Positions 8,038 to 15,766 are shown, numbered from the stretch's first letter. The stretch is 25,321 bases of DNA from UBA6544 sp049601975 (GCA_049601975.1 JBMYRC010000054.1:1-25321); one strand, 5' to 3'. Made by a program: numbers and translations. Notes: generated by a model from the sequence alone, not told the origin.

Positions 8038-8640
8038 TTATTTCCCGAACAAACCTTTGAACCATCCGCCGAGAGCCGTGAAGAATAGTGAGAAGCCGGA
8101 GATGGCTTGCGGTTCCGGGGGTGCGGCAGGAGCTGCTTCTTCTGTTGCCGGAGTCGCTTCAGTTTCGGCGGCCTCTCCAGTCGACTTATCCGTCGCAATC
8201 TCTTCTTCCAACGCTTTCGCGAACTGGCCGATTAGCTGCGACGCCACCGACTGGATCATGCCGACGCCGCGTCCGTACTGGGCGACGGAGCCGGACAAGG
8301 TCAGGTCGGTCTCGATCAGGACCCGGGAGCCGGTATCGCTTGGCTCCAATCGGAAAGCGACCGTCGCATTCGCGCCGCCGCGGCCTTTTGGGTCGCGCCC
8401 TTGCGCCTTCACGTTTGCCGTATGTGCGGTATCATCGACATCCTCGAATGAGGCTTCGCCCGCGAAGGTCAGCGCCACCGGGCCGAGGCGCACCGAGACC
8501 GTGCCCTTGAAGGTCTTGTCGTCGACCAGTTCGGTTAGTGTCGCCCCCGGCATGCAGGGAGCGATGCGCTCCACGTCCATCAGCACCGGCCAGGCCTCGG
8601 CGGGTGGCAGGGATACGTCGAAGGAATTCTCGAATTTCAC
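8038..8640 (-). CDS. CoxG-like SRPBCC family protein
   Basis: A 200-residue protein starting at GTG 8638-8640 behind a good GGAG site (AAGGAGAGACAGCG then GTG). Residues 1-150 match the CO dehydrogenase subunit G (CoxG) branch of the START/SRPBCC fold: FDVSLPPAEAWPVLMDVERI, CMPGATLTEL and GTVSVRLGPVALTFAGEASF. Then come a low-complexity Glu/Ala/Pro linker (about 150-178) and a hydrophobic, amphipathic C-terminus, FSLFFTALGGWFKGLFGK, that probably attaches to the membrane. CoxG proteins are linked to maturation or membrane anchoring of molybdenum hydroxylases. Its position tail-to-tail with the CoxL-like gene fits such a partnership, although the two genes are not co-transcribed. Confidence 0.88.
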   Translation of the reverse strand: MKFENSFDVSLPPAEAWPVLMDVERIAPCMPGATLTELVDDKTFKGTVSVRLGPVALTFAGEASFEDVDDTAHTANVKAQGRDPKGRGGANATVAFRLEPSDTGSRVLIETDLTLSGSVAQYGRGVGMIQSVASQLIGQFAKALEEEIATDKSTGEAAETEATPATEEAAPAAPPEPQAISGFSLFFTALGGWFKGLFGK

Positions 8641-8688
8641 CGCTGTCTCTCCTTGGAATTTCGGCAGCGTTTTACGGCAAACAAGCCG

Positions 8689-9324
8689 CTAGCTCCAGGC
8701 CCAGACCGGCTGCTCTAGGTGCTCGACGCGCGTGTCGCGCCCGAAGATCGCCACTTCGCGGAATTGATAGATCACAGCGGCGGTCGGTGCGTGGACCTGT
8801 GTGTTGACGATGTTGAGCCGAATCAACGGTCGGTCACTCTCTGGGATATCGGCGAATTCCGGCGTCTCCGGATGCGCTAAGTCCCGCAGCAGCACCTTGT
8901 AGATCGTCGCAACTTCACCGGGGTTGGGCTCGGGCTCGATATCCTCGCCGACCCAGAATACGAAGGGCGTGATGCGATAGCCGGAGCGGGTCGGATAATC
9001 GTCGAGGGTCCCCAGCAGGTGGTCCGCCGAGAGTGAGACGCTGATCTCCTCCCGCATCTCCCGCAAGGCCGCCTCGAGCGGGGTTTCACCCGTATCGACC
9101 CGCCCGCCCGGCAAGGCGAATTGACCGGAATGTGCGTTCAGACGCGGACTGCGTTTCGTGAGGATAAAGGCGGCTTCATCGCCGTGACCGATGACGACCA
9201 CGGAGACGGCGGCGTGCTTCAGGCCGTCTTCCGGCGCGCGCCGGTCGTCGAACTGGTGGATATGAGTGCGGATGCGCTGCTTGAGCGTGTCGTCGAAAGA
9301 ATATGTCATACTGCCGATCAACAT
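8689..9324 (-). CDS. NUDIX hydrolase, CoA pyrophosphatase type (NudL-like)
   Basis: About 211 residues. The CoA-specific NUDIX signature is visible just ahead of the NUDIX box: FILTKRSPRLNAHSGQFALP, then GRVDTGETPLEAALREMREE, which fits Gx5Ex7REUxEE with ISV closing the box (Ser replaces the usual Gly). The conserved glutamates bind the catalytic Mg2+ or Mn2+. Members split CoA and its derivatives into 3',5'-ADP and phosphopantetheine. I chose ATG 9322-9324, which has GGGG nine bases upstream. GTG 9339 is in frame without a clear site, and ATG 9309 is an alternative that would remove five residues. It is divergent from the LLM gene and 48 bases upstream of the CoxG-like gene on the same strand. 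Confidence 0.87.
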   Translation of the reverse strand: MLIGSMTYSFDDTLKQRIRTHIHQFDDRRAPEDGLKHAAVSVVVIGHGDEAAFILTKRSPRLNAHSGQFALPGGRVDTGETPLEAALREMREEISVSLSADHLLGTLDDYPTRSGYRITPFVFWVGEDIEPEPNPGEVATIYKVLLRDLAHPETPEFADIPESDRPLIRLNIVNTQVHAPTAAVIYQFREVAIFGRDTRVEHLEQPVWAWS

Positions 9325-9435
9325 AGCGCGATTCCCCACCCGCCGGAAAGTCGGTGGCGGAAGCTAAATCCCGCTCGTCATCAGCCTTATACGACCAACC
9401 TTAGTGAAAACAGTATTATTGCCAGGAGAATAGTT
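9325..9435. promoter_or_regulatory. Divergent intergenic region (NUDIX / LLM operon)
   Basis: The 111 bases between divergent starts must contain promoters for the NUDIX gene (minus) and for the six-gene run beginning at 9436 (plus). TATTAT near 9413-9418 could be a -10 element, but it is too close to the ribosome binding site to be persuasive and no clear -35 is seen. A strong ribosome binding site, AGGAGAA, at about 9424-9430 serves the LLM gene. Confidence 0.3.
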
Positions 9436-10308
9436 ATGGAAATGGGAAAGATCGGCGCTTGGGTATCGACCAACGCGTTGAGCCGCGAGCAGCTCGTGGA
9501 GTTGGCGCGCGGCGTCGAGGAACTCGGTTACGACACGCTTTGGTATCCGGAATCGACCACGTATGAATCCATCGCCATGGGCGGATTCTTGTTGGCGCAT
9601 AGCGAAAAGCTCAAAGTCGCGAGCGGCATCGCCAATATCTACGCCCGCGACCCCTTTACCGCGATGGCAGGGCACAATGCACTTAACGCGCTTTACGGTG
9701 ACCGTTTCTGTCTCGGCCTCGGCGTCTCTCATATTCCGCTGGTCTCGGGCAAGCGGGGGCACGAATACGGCAAACCTATCGCCACCATGCGGGCCTATTT
9801 AGAGGGTATGGCGGATGCAAAAGTCGATGTGAAGGCGCCCGCGCGAAATCTGGTGCTGGCGGCGCTCGGGCCAAAGATGTTGGAGCTGTCCCGCGACATG
9901 ACCGAAGGCTCGCTGCCCTATTGCGTCACACCGGAGCACACGGCGATGGCGAAAGAGATTATGGGCCCGGATAAGTGGCTCTGCGTTGAGCAAAAGATCT
10001 GCTTCTCCGAGGACGAGAGCGTGGCGCGCGCCGCTGCGGCCAAGAACATGGCCCGCTATCTGGCGATGCCGAACTACCGCAACAACTGGCTGCGCATCGG
10101 CTTCAGCGAAAGCGAGCTTGAGGGCGGCGGTAATGAGCGCTTCCTGGATTCGATGGTGTTGTGGGGCAGCGAGAACACGATCCGTCGCGGCCTGCAGGCG
10201 CATGTCGATGCAGGGGCGACGCAAATCGTCATTCAGCCGCTGGATCCGGAAGGGAAGCCGACGCCTGATTGGAATGCGTTGAAAACATTCCAGCCCCAAA
10301 GCTGGTAG
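9436..10308 (+). CDS. LLM class (luciferase-like) F420/flavin-dependent oxidoreductase
   Basis: A 290-residue TIGR03620-like member of the bacterial luciferase-like superfamily. Visible family features are the N-terminal strand GKIGAWVSTNALS, the ELARGVEELGYDTLWYPEST helix-strand unit, FTAMAGHNALNALYGDRFCL and LGLGVSHIPLV, with the C-terminal barrel strand GATQIVIQPL. Such enzymes use reduced FMN or coenzyme F420; which of the two cannot be read from the sequence. The frame stays open upstream to 9121, but the start is clearly ATG 9436, with CAGGAGAATAGTT directly before it. It is the first gene of a tight run through 13392, ending 14 bases before the NTF2-like gene. Confidence 0.88.
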   Translation: MEMGKIGAWVSTNALSREQLVELARGVEELGYDTLWYPESTTYESIAMGGFLLAHSEKLKVASGIANIYARDPFTAMAGHNALNALYGDRFCLGLGVSHIPLVSGKRGHEYGKPIATMRAYLEGMADAKVDVKAPARNLVLAALGPKMLELSRDMTEGSLPYCVTPEHTAMAKEIMGPDKWLCVEQKICFSEDESVARAAAAKNMARYLAMPNYRNNWLRIGFSESELEGGGNERFLDSMVLWGSENTIRRGLQAHVDAGATQIVIQPLDPEGKPTPDWNALKTFQPQSW

Positions 10309-10322
10309 GAAAGGACAGAATT

Positions 10323-10754
10323 ATGGACGCCATGGAACGGATGTTGATCGAGTATGAATGCCGTAAGCTGATGCTGCTCTATTGCCAACACGTGGATCAC
10401 TTGAACCCGGAGGCCTTCGCCGCGTTGTTCACAAAGGACGCCTATTACAATCCGGCGGCGCATCCGGAGATGAACGGGCGGGCAGAAATCCTCGAGTGGA
10501 TCAAGGTCTATCCGAGGAACCGTTTAGCGCGCCATTGCTCGACCAACCAAATCGTCGACGTGATCGATGCAGACAATGCCGTGGGGAATTCCTATGCCAT
10601 GGTGTTCCGCCAGGACGATCCGGTGGAGGGTGTGCCGTCCGGCAATGTGGCCCCGCGCTCCCTCGTCGAGTACAAGGACAAATTCCGCCGCACCGAAGAC
10701 GGTTGGCGCATCGCCGAGCGGCAGTATCAATACGGGTTTTTGAAGGAGGATTAG
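10323..10754 (+). CDS. NTF2/SnoaL-like (nuclear transport factor 2 family) protein
   Basis: A 143-residue cone-shaped a+b barrel protein. Family pattern: an N-terminal helix (ERMLIEYECRKLMLLYCQHV), then DHLNPEAFAALFTKDAYYNP, then NGRAEILEWI, then RHCSTNQIVDVIDADNAVGN, and the final strand pair with DGWRIAERQYQYGF. The fold is shared by ketosteroid isomerases, polyketide cyclases and small hydroxylase subunits. The substrate is unknown. ATG 10323 follows AAAGGACAGAATT; the frame is open further upstream but would then overlap the LLM gene. It sits 4 bases ahead of the rhodanese gene, indicating one transcript. Confidence 0.85.
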   Translation: MDAMERMLIEYECRKLMLLYCQHVDHLNPEAFAALFTKDAYYNPAAHPEMNGRAEILEWIKVYPRNRLARHCSTNQIVDVIDADNAVGNSYAMVFRQDDPVEGVPSGNVAPRSLVEYKDKFRRTEDGWRIAERQYQYGFLKED

Positions 10755-10758
10755 GGCG

Positions 10759-11148
10759 ATGGGAATCATGAAAATGGCCGAGCAGGCCCTGATCGAAGTC
10801 GACACGATCAGCGCCGAGGACGCGTTGGCGCGCAAGGACGGGGGCGAACTGGTCTTCGTCGATGTCCGCGATATTCGTGAGGTCGAGAAGAGCGATACCA
10901 TCACCGGGTCTCACCACGCGCCGCGCGGCATGATAGAGTTCTGGTTCGATCCCGAAAGCCCGTATTTCCGCGATATCTACGGGGAGGCAGACAAGACATA
11001 CGTCCTGTTCTGCAACGGTAATCCACGCTCCGCACTCTCCGCGAAGGCGCTCAAGGATATGGGAATCGCAAACATCGCGCAGCTGACCGGCGGCATGCCC
11101 GCCTGGCGCGAAGCGGGCGGCCCGACGGAGGAGAAGACGCGAAAGTAA
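10759..11148 (+). CDS. Single-domain rhodanese-like sulfurtransferase
   Basis: A 129-residue rhodanese domain. LVFVDVRDIREVEKSD holds the conserved DVR, GSHHAPRGMIEF the CDC25-like second motif, and VLFCNGNPRSALSAKALKDM the active-site loop, with the persulfide-forming Cys and Cx4R spacing. LTGGMPAWREAGGP is the standard C-terminal end. It is expected to carry sulfane sulfur in the cytoplasm. The ribosome binding site GGAGG lies inside the final codons of the preceding gene (AAGGAGGATTAGGGCG then ATG), so translation is probably coupled. There is an insertion between the DVR and CNG parts (FWFDPESPYFRDIY) that is common in the form found next to LLM genes. Confidence 0.92.
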   Translation: MGIMKMAEQALIEVDTISAEDALARKDGGELVFVDVRDIREVEKSDTITGSHHAPRGMIEFWFDPESPYFRDIYGEADKTYVLFCNGNPRSALSAKALKDMGIANIAQLTGGMPAWREAGGPTEEKTRK

Positions 11149-11160
11149 GGCCGCGAGAGG

Positions 11161-11637
11161 GTGATCGAGTTGTCGTATCCCCTGCTGAAATACATTCATG
11201 TCCTTGGCGGGATTGTCATCCTAGGGACCGGGACTGGCATCGCCTTTTTCATGTTGATGGCGCATCGGAGCGGCGATATCGCGTTTATCGCTCGGACCGC
11301 AGGCGTTGTGGTACTGGCGGATTTCGTCTTCACCGCCACGGCGGTGATTGCTCAGCCCATCACTGGGTTTCTGTTACTATCGCACGCGGGGCATGGGTTG
11401 GCGGATTTTTGGGTCATGCTCTCCATTGGCTTGTATATTCTTACCGGGTTTTTATGGCTGCCGGTGGTCTGGATGCAGAGATGCATGCGCGTTCTCGCGG
11501 AGCAGGCGGTAGAGACGGGCACGCCCTTGCCGGACCGTTATTACCGACTGTTTAAGCTTTGGTTTGTGTTCGGCATACCGGGGTTCGGGTCGGTATTGGT
11601 GATCGTCTGGTTGATGATCGCGAAACCGATGGTGTGA
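11161..11637 (+). CDS. DUF2269 family integral membrane protein
   Basis: A 158-residue protein with four hydrophobic segments, roughly residues 8-34, 43-72, 83-105 and 133-155, matching the DUF2269 pattern (LLKYIHVLGGIVILGTGTGI at the start and IPGFGSVLVIVWLMIAKP at the end). The function of the family is unknown; conserved His and Trp residues within the membrane are consistent with redox or cofactor binding, but this is not established. The annotated start is GTG 11161; a TTG at 11170 preceded by GAGAGGG at better spacing is an alternative that removes three residues. It ends one base before the next gene. Confidence 0.85.
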   Translation: MIELSYPLLKYIHVLGGIVILGTGTGIAFFMLMAHRSGDIAFIARTAGVVVLADFVFTATAVIAQPITGFLLLSHAGHGLADFWVMLSIGLYILTGFLWLPVVWMQRCMRVLAEQAVETGTPLPDRYYRLFKLWFVFGIPGFGSVLVIVWLMIAKPMV

Positions 11638-11638
11638 G

Positions 11639-12964
11639 ATGAGCGATCCGCTCCCCACAGTCGCGATATTCGGCGCATCGGGTCTGATCGGATCAAGCAT
11701 AGCCATATCACCACGCCGAGAAGGTATCCGGGTGGTCCCGATAGCCCGGCGCTTCACCAAGAGCCAGTTGTCTGCCTTTGGAGAGGCAGCAGTGACATCT
11801 GACTTCGCTGAAATGCCGTCCGATGCATTGGCCGGGCTCTTGGTAGGAGCCGATATCAGGGTGAACTGCGTCGGTATATTACAGGACGGTCGGCAGGGCG
11901 ACACGGGCACCATACATCACGACTTCGTCAACCGTCTGATAGGGGTACAATCGCACCTCCCGAACTGCCCGCTACTCGTCCATGTCTCCATTCCGGGCCA
12001 GGAAAGCGACGACGCGACGGCCTTCAGCCGTACCAAGAGGGAAGCGGAGAAAATTCTCTCCGACAATCCAAATCCATATGTTGTCCTGCGGCCAGGCTTC
12101 GTGATTGCGGATGCGGCGTTCGGGGGAAGTGCTCTCGTTCGCGCCCTTGCTGCGTCGCCTTTCGGCGTTCCGGCGGCGGCCGAAAACAGACCTTTCGCAA
12201 TAACCGGTGTGGAGGATATCGAGGCGACGGTATCCGTCCTTTGCAACCAGTGGCGTGAGGGCACGCGCGACTGGAGCGCCATGTGGGACGTGATGGCGCG
12301 GGAGACCACGAGTTTTGGGCAAGTCGTAGACGCGTTCCGGGAACGGTTGGGCGTCGTACCCACTCCCCGATTCCGTTCACCGCCCTGGAAGTTGCGTCTT
12401 GGGGCGCTGTGCGGTGATGCCGCCGCCGCGCTCGGTTGGGCGCCGCCGATCCGCAGCACTTCACTTAAGGAAATGCAGCGCGGTGTTGAAGGTGCGCCGG
12501 AAGACTGGATTGCCGCGACAGGTGTGACACCAAGCTCACTTAGCGAGGCCTTGGGAAAGCGCCCAGCCTCCATACAGGAGAAATGGTTCTCTCGGCTCTA
12601 TCTCCTGAAAGGGTTGATCGTACCGTTTTTGGCAGTTTTCTGGGCGCTCTCCGGTCTGATCGTCTTAACGATGGCCCATGACGCCGCCACGGCAATTCTC
12701 ACGACCCATGGATTTTCGATGCTGCTCGCTCATGCCGTCACGGTTTCCAGTAGTTTCATGGACATTGCCGTCGGCCTGCTCATCGCAACGCGCAAGACCT
12801 GCCGCTTTGGTCTGATCGCCGGGATTGTCGTCTCGGTGTTCTATATGGGGATGGCGGCGATACTTACCCCGGAGATGTGGATCGAACCACTCGGCGCGTT
12901 AGTGAAGACCGGCCCCGCAATTGTTCTGATGATCGTAGCGCTGGTGATGCAGGAAGAAAGATGA
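11639..12964 (+). CDS. SDR-type NAD(P)-binding protein fused to a DoxX-like membrane domain
   Basis: A 441-residue two-part protein. Residues 1 to about 300 form an atypical SDR/NmrA-like Rossmann domain: VAIFGASGLIGSSIA carries the GxxGxxG motif, VVPIARR follows strand 2, and HVSIPGQESDDATAFSRTKR and YVVLRPGFVIADAAFGGSAL match complex I NDUFA9-like SDR proteins. The catalytic YxxxK is not evident, so it may bind rather than oxidise a substrate. From about residue 318 four transmembrane helices follow (FLAVFWALSGLIVLTM, FGLIAGIVVSVFYMGMAAIL), resembling the DoxX-like domain. The start is one base after the DUF2269 stop and its end overlaps the next gene by four bases (ATGA), indicating translational coupling. 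Confidence 0.85.
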   Translation: MSDPLPTVAIFGASGLIGSSIAISPRREGIRVVPIARRFTKSQLSAFGEAAVTSDFAEMPSDALAGLLVGADIRVNCVGILQDGRQGDTGTIHHDFVNRLIGVQSHLPNCPLLVHVSIPGQESDDATAFSRTKREAEKILSDNPNPYVVLRPGFVIADAAFGGSALVRALAASPFGVPAAAENRPFAITGVEDIEATVSVLCNQWREGTRDWSAMWDVMARETTSFGQVVDAFRERLGVVPTPRFRSPPWKLRLGALCGDAAAALGWAPPIRSTSLKEMQRGVEGAPEDWIAATGVTPSSLSEALGKRPASIQEKWFSRLYLLKGLIVPFLAVFWALSGLIVLTMAHDAATAILTTHGFSMLLAHAVTVSSSFMDIAVGLLIATRKTCRFGLIAGIVVSVFYMGMAAILTPEMWIEPLGALVKTGPAIVLMIVALVMQEER

Positions 12965-13392
12965 CGGAATCCGAAGCGCTGTGGCTCGATGACGCGGTTA
13001 TCCTGTATGACGGGCATTGTGTTTTATGTTCGGGCTGGGTGCAGTTCGTGGCAAAGCGGGATACTGGACGTCGCTTCAAATTTACGCCGATCGAGTCCCC
13101 ATACGGAAACGCGCTGGCGCTAGCGCTCGGGATCGATCCGAAAGATCCCGACACCAACGCTGTTTTCCTCAATGGTCGGGCCCATCGCCGCTCCGACGCG
13201 GCGTTGACCGTGCTTGTAATCTTGCCTCGATGGGGCTGGGTCCGGTTCCTGCGCCCGGTGCCGCGCGCAATTCGGGATTTCGTCTACACGCGGATCGCCC
13301 GCAACCGTTACCGAATCTTTGGGCGGAACGATGTCTGCGATTTGGGTGGGGAGACGCTGGTGGACCGCGTTTTCATCGACCTCGAGCGCTAG
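12961..13392 (+). CDS. DCC1-like thiol-disulfide oxidoreductase family protein (DUF393)
   Basis: A 143-residue protein. The defining motif ILYDGHCVLCSGWVQFV has the DGxCxxC arrangement of the DCC family, a thioredoxin-fold group thought to exchange disulfides; KFTPIESPYGNALA and NAVFLNGRAHRRSDAALTVL are further family parts. ATG 12961 overlaps the stop of the SDR-DoxX gene, so the longer frame beginning at 12877 is rejected. DCC proteins are often encoded beside DoxX-like membrane proteins, as here. It ends six bases before the stop of the convergent LLM gene, leaving no room for a terminator. Confidence 0.9.
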   Translation: MTESEALWLDDAVILYDGHCVLCSGWVQFVAKRDTGRRFKFTPIESPYGNALALALGIDPKDPDTNAVFLNGRAHRRSDAALTVLVILPRWGWVRFLRPVPRAIRDFVYTRIARNRYRIFGRNDVCDLGGETLVDRVFIDLER

Positions 13393-13398
13393 ATACCT

Positions 13399-14421
13399 CT
13401 AAATCCCCTGGCGCACCTTCGGCAGCACTTCTTTCGCCATGATCGTCATCTGTTCCGTCACCTGGTCGTGAGACATGCCGACCCATTGGATGCCGCAGAA
13501 AAGTAGGTTAAATCCAATTGGTTTCTGTAGTGCAATGATTTGCTCCGCGACCTCATCGACAGAACCGAAGACGAAGCGGTCGTCGAGTAATTCGTCGAAA
13601 TCCATGCCTAGATCATCGTCGCCTTTGGGCATCGCTTTGTCTTGGCCCCATTCGTGGTAGGTTTTGTATTTCGCTTCCAGATACGGCCGGGCGAGTTTTA
13701 TGGCTTCCTCGCGGGTGCGGGCGACGAAAATTTCCCGCATCATGGGCAGGTCCGTTGGCATCGGCTTGCCGCATTCATCCAGGGTTTTCTTGTAGATTTC
13801 CATTTGTCGCAAAATCGTTTCGATTTTGTTATGAGGGTTGATAATCCAGGCATCAGACATTCTTGCGGCCCGTCTGATGGCGACATCCGCGTTGGCGCCG
13901 ATCCAGAACGGCGGGTGCGGGCGTTGCAGTGGTTTCAAGGGACAATTGGCGCCATCGAGCTCGAAATGAGAGCCGACCATGTCCACGGTGTCTTCGGTCC
14001 AGAGGCGGCGGACCGCTTCCAGGTTCTCCTCGAAGCGTTTGCCGCGCTCCGCCATCGGCGAGCCGTGGCCTTTGAATTCCACGTCCCGATAGCCGATTCC
14101 GGTACCAAAGATGAAATTTCCGCCGCTCATGACGTCGATGGAGGCGTATTGCTCCGCGATATCCATCGGTTTGTGCAACGGTAACAGATTAACGGCGCTG
14201 ATGAGTTTGATGTCCTTCACCTGCGCCGCCAGATAGGCCAGCATTGAAGTTTGATGGAAATACTGGAGCGGTGCCCCGCTGAAATGGCTCGGTACGGCGA
14301 TGCCCCAGTATCCGAGTTCTTTCGCCAGTTTTGTCTGATTTGAGAGGTCCTCCAGGCGCGCGGCCATGTCCTCACCGGCATTGTATTGCCCGCGCAGCAC
14401 CATGATTAAATCCATCGACAT
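13399..14421 (-). CDS. LLM class flavin-dependent oxidoreductase (paralogue A of a tandem pair)
   Basis: A 340-residue luciferase-like monooxygenase-type TIM barrel. Family segments are LAKELGYWGIAVPSHF, SAVNLLPLHKPMDIAEQYAS, IDVMSGGNFIFGTGIGYRD and HPPFWIGANADVAIRRAARM, with FGSVDEVAEQIIAL near the end. Reduced FMN or F420 is the expected cofactor. The start ATG at 14419-14421 follows CGGAGAACACA; a second ATG two codons later is possible. It is paralogous to the gene at 14549-15571, with the same length and by eye about half of the residues shared, including YHEWGQDK and GANADVAIRR. It is separated from that gene by a palindromic repeat and is the last gene of the leftward run. Confidence 0.9.
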   Translation of the reverse strand: MSMDLIMVLRGQYNAGEDMAARLEDLSNQTKLAKELGYWGIAVPSHFSGAPLQYFHQTSMLAYLAAQVKDIKLISAVNLLPLHKPMDIAEQYASIDVMSGGNFIFGTGIGYRDVEFKGHGSPMAERGKRFEENLEAVRRLWTEDTVDMVGSHFELDGANCPLKPLQRPHPPFWIGANADVAIRRAARMSDAWIINPHNKIETILRQMEIYKKTLDECGKPMPTDLPMMREIFVARTREEAIKLARPYLEAKYKTYHEWGQDKAMPKGDDDLGMDFDELLDDRFVFGSVDEVAEQIIALQKPIGFNLLFCGIQWVGMSHDQVTEQMTIMAKEVLPKVRQGI

Positions 14422-14465
14422 TGTGTTCTCCGTGCGTGTTTCAAAATTTTCCGAAATTAAAGAAC

Positions 14466-14537
14466 CGTCATCTTGAGCCTGTCGAAGGCGCCCGCGCTCA
14501 ATGCGGTAAGTCGTCCTTCGACAGGCTCAGGATGACG
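14466..14537. repeat. Palindromic repeat, TTCGACAGGCTCAGGATGA type
   Basis: Left arm 14466-14488 and right arm 14515-14537 (23 bases each) pair with one mismatch; the right arm reads CCTTCGACAGGCTCAGGATG then ACG. The loop is 26 bases. It lies between the two LLM paralogues on the leftward transcript. This sequence type is a widespread intergenic repeat in proteobacterial genomes and is unrelated in sequence to the CATTCCCGCG family in this window. Confidence 0.85.
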
Positions 14538-14548
14538 TTCTTCTTAAT

Positions 14549-15571
14549 TTATAGTCCTTGCCTCACACGGGGCAGTACTTCTTCTCCCAGCAGGTGCAGT
14601 TGCTCGATCACGTGGCTTTGCGGCATGCCGATCCATTGCACCGGACATCCCAGTTGATTGATACCGGTCGCCTTCGCCAGCGCGATTATCTGCTCTGCGA
14701 CCTCGTCGACCGACCCGAAGATGAAGCGCCCATCCTGTAATTCCTCATAGGCCATGCCGAGATCGTTATCGCCCTCGGGCATCTGCTTGTCCTGGCCCCA
14801 TTCGTGATAGGCTTTGTATTTGGCCGCGACATAGGGCTCCGCTTGACGGATTGCATCCGCGCGGTCCTTGCCGACGAACATCTCGCGCGAGATCGGCAAC
14901 ACGTCCGGAAACGGCTTGCCGGCATCATCGAGCGCGCGTTTATAGACTTCGATTTGCTGGACAATGGTGTCTTCCCGATTATGGGGATTGATCATCCAGC
15001 TATCGGCGAGCCGCGCCACGCGCCTGATCGCGACATCCGCATTGGCGCCCATCCAGATCGGTGGATGCGGGTCTTGCTGCGGGCGCAGCGAGCAGGTCGC
15101 TTCAATCAACTCGAAATGCGAACCGGTCATGGTGACCTTGTCTTCGGTCCACAGCCGCTTGATCGCCGCCAAGTTTTCTTCGAAACGTTTCACACGTTCC
15201 TTCCCGGTCATACCGAACGCCTTGAATTCCACTTCCCGGTAGCCGAGCCCCACGCCGAAGATAACGTTCCCGCCCGAGATCAGGTCGAGAGCGGAGAGTT
15301 GTTCCGCCATGTCGAGCGGTTTCTGCAGCGGCAGCAGCGTGATCGAGGTGATCAGCTTCATCTCGGCTACCTCGGCGGCCGCACGCGCGAGGAAGGGTAT
15401 CTGTTGGATTTCCTGGAACGGTGTGGAGCTGTAGTGCTGCGATTTGGTGATCGCCTTGAAGCCGAGCCTTTCGGCTAGCCGGACTTGCTCAAACAATTCT
15501 TCAAGCCGTGCCGGCATATCGTCGCCGGGGGGGTATTGGCCGCGAATATTGAGGGAAAGATCCATGCTCAT
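14549..15571 (-). CDS. LLM class flavin-dependent oxidoreductase (paralogue B of a tandem pair)
   Basis: A 340-residue luciferase-like oxidoreductase of exactly the same length as the neighbour at 13399-14421. Visible segments are LAERLGFKAITKSQHYSS, ITLLPLQKPLDMAEQLSA, LDLISGGNVIFGVGLGYREV and HPPIWMGANADVAIRRVARL, then YHEWGQDKQMPEGDNDLGM. It differs from paralogue A mainly in the presumed substrate-facing loops (SQHYSSTPFQEIQQ here against SHFSGAPLQYFHQT), which suggests a different or sequential substrate. The ribosome binding site before ATG 15571 is weak (CCGAGAACAGCCTC). It follows the three FAD dehydrogenase genes on the same strand after a 195-base spacer holding a repeat. Confidence 0.9.
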   Translation of the reverse strand: MSMDLSLNIRGQYPPGDDMPARLEELFEQVRLAERLGFKAITKSQHYSSTPFQEIQQIPFLARAAAEVAEMKLITSITLLPLQKPLDMAEQLSALDLISGGNVIFGVGLGYREVEFKAFGMTGKERVKRFEENLAAIKRLWTEDKVTMTGSHFELIEATCSLRPQQDPHPPIWMGANADVAIRRVARLADSWMINPHNREDTIVQQIEVYKRALDDAGKPFPDVLPISREMFVGKDRADAIRQAEPYVAAKYKAYHEWGQDKQMPEGDNDLGMAYEELQDGRFIFGSVDEVAEQIIALAKATGINQLGCPVQWIGMPQSHVIEQLHLLGEEVLPRVRQGL

Positions 15572-15655
15572 GAGGCTGTTCTCGGAAGTTTTCGTTCAGT
15601 CTTTAGGTGAGATGTTTGCAACGGATTCTCGTGACATAGTACTCGTCTTGGTGGC

Positions 15656-15758
15656 GCTCAGGCCAAAATTCCGGGTTCATGCTTCGCCTGCGCCGGAATG
15701 ACATGAATAAAAGGCATCATTCCAGGGTGCGTAGCGAACCCGGAATTATGGCCTGAGC
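15656..15758. repeat. Long palindromic repeat, AATTCCGGGTTCGC type
   Basis: The outer arms 15656-15678 and 15736-15758 (23 bases, GCTCAGGCCAAAATTCCGGG then TTC) pair with one mismatch, and the pairing continues less perfectly inward (GGAATGA near 15695-15701 with TCATTCC near 15717-15723). The full hairpin would be about 100 bases. It occupies most of the spacer between the FAD dehydrogenase gene at 15767 and the LLM gene at 15571, and could attenuate or stabilise parts of a shared transcript. It is a third repeat family in this window. Confidence 0.85.
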
Positions 15759-15766
15759 ATTCCCGT

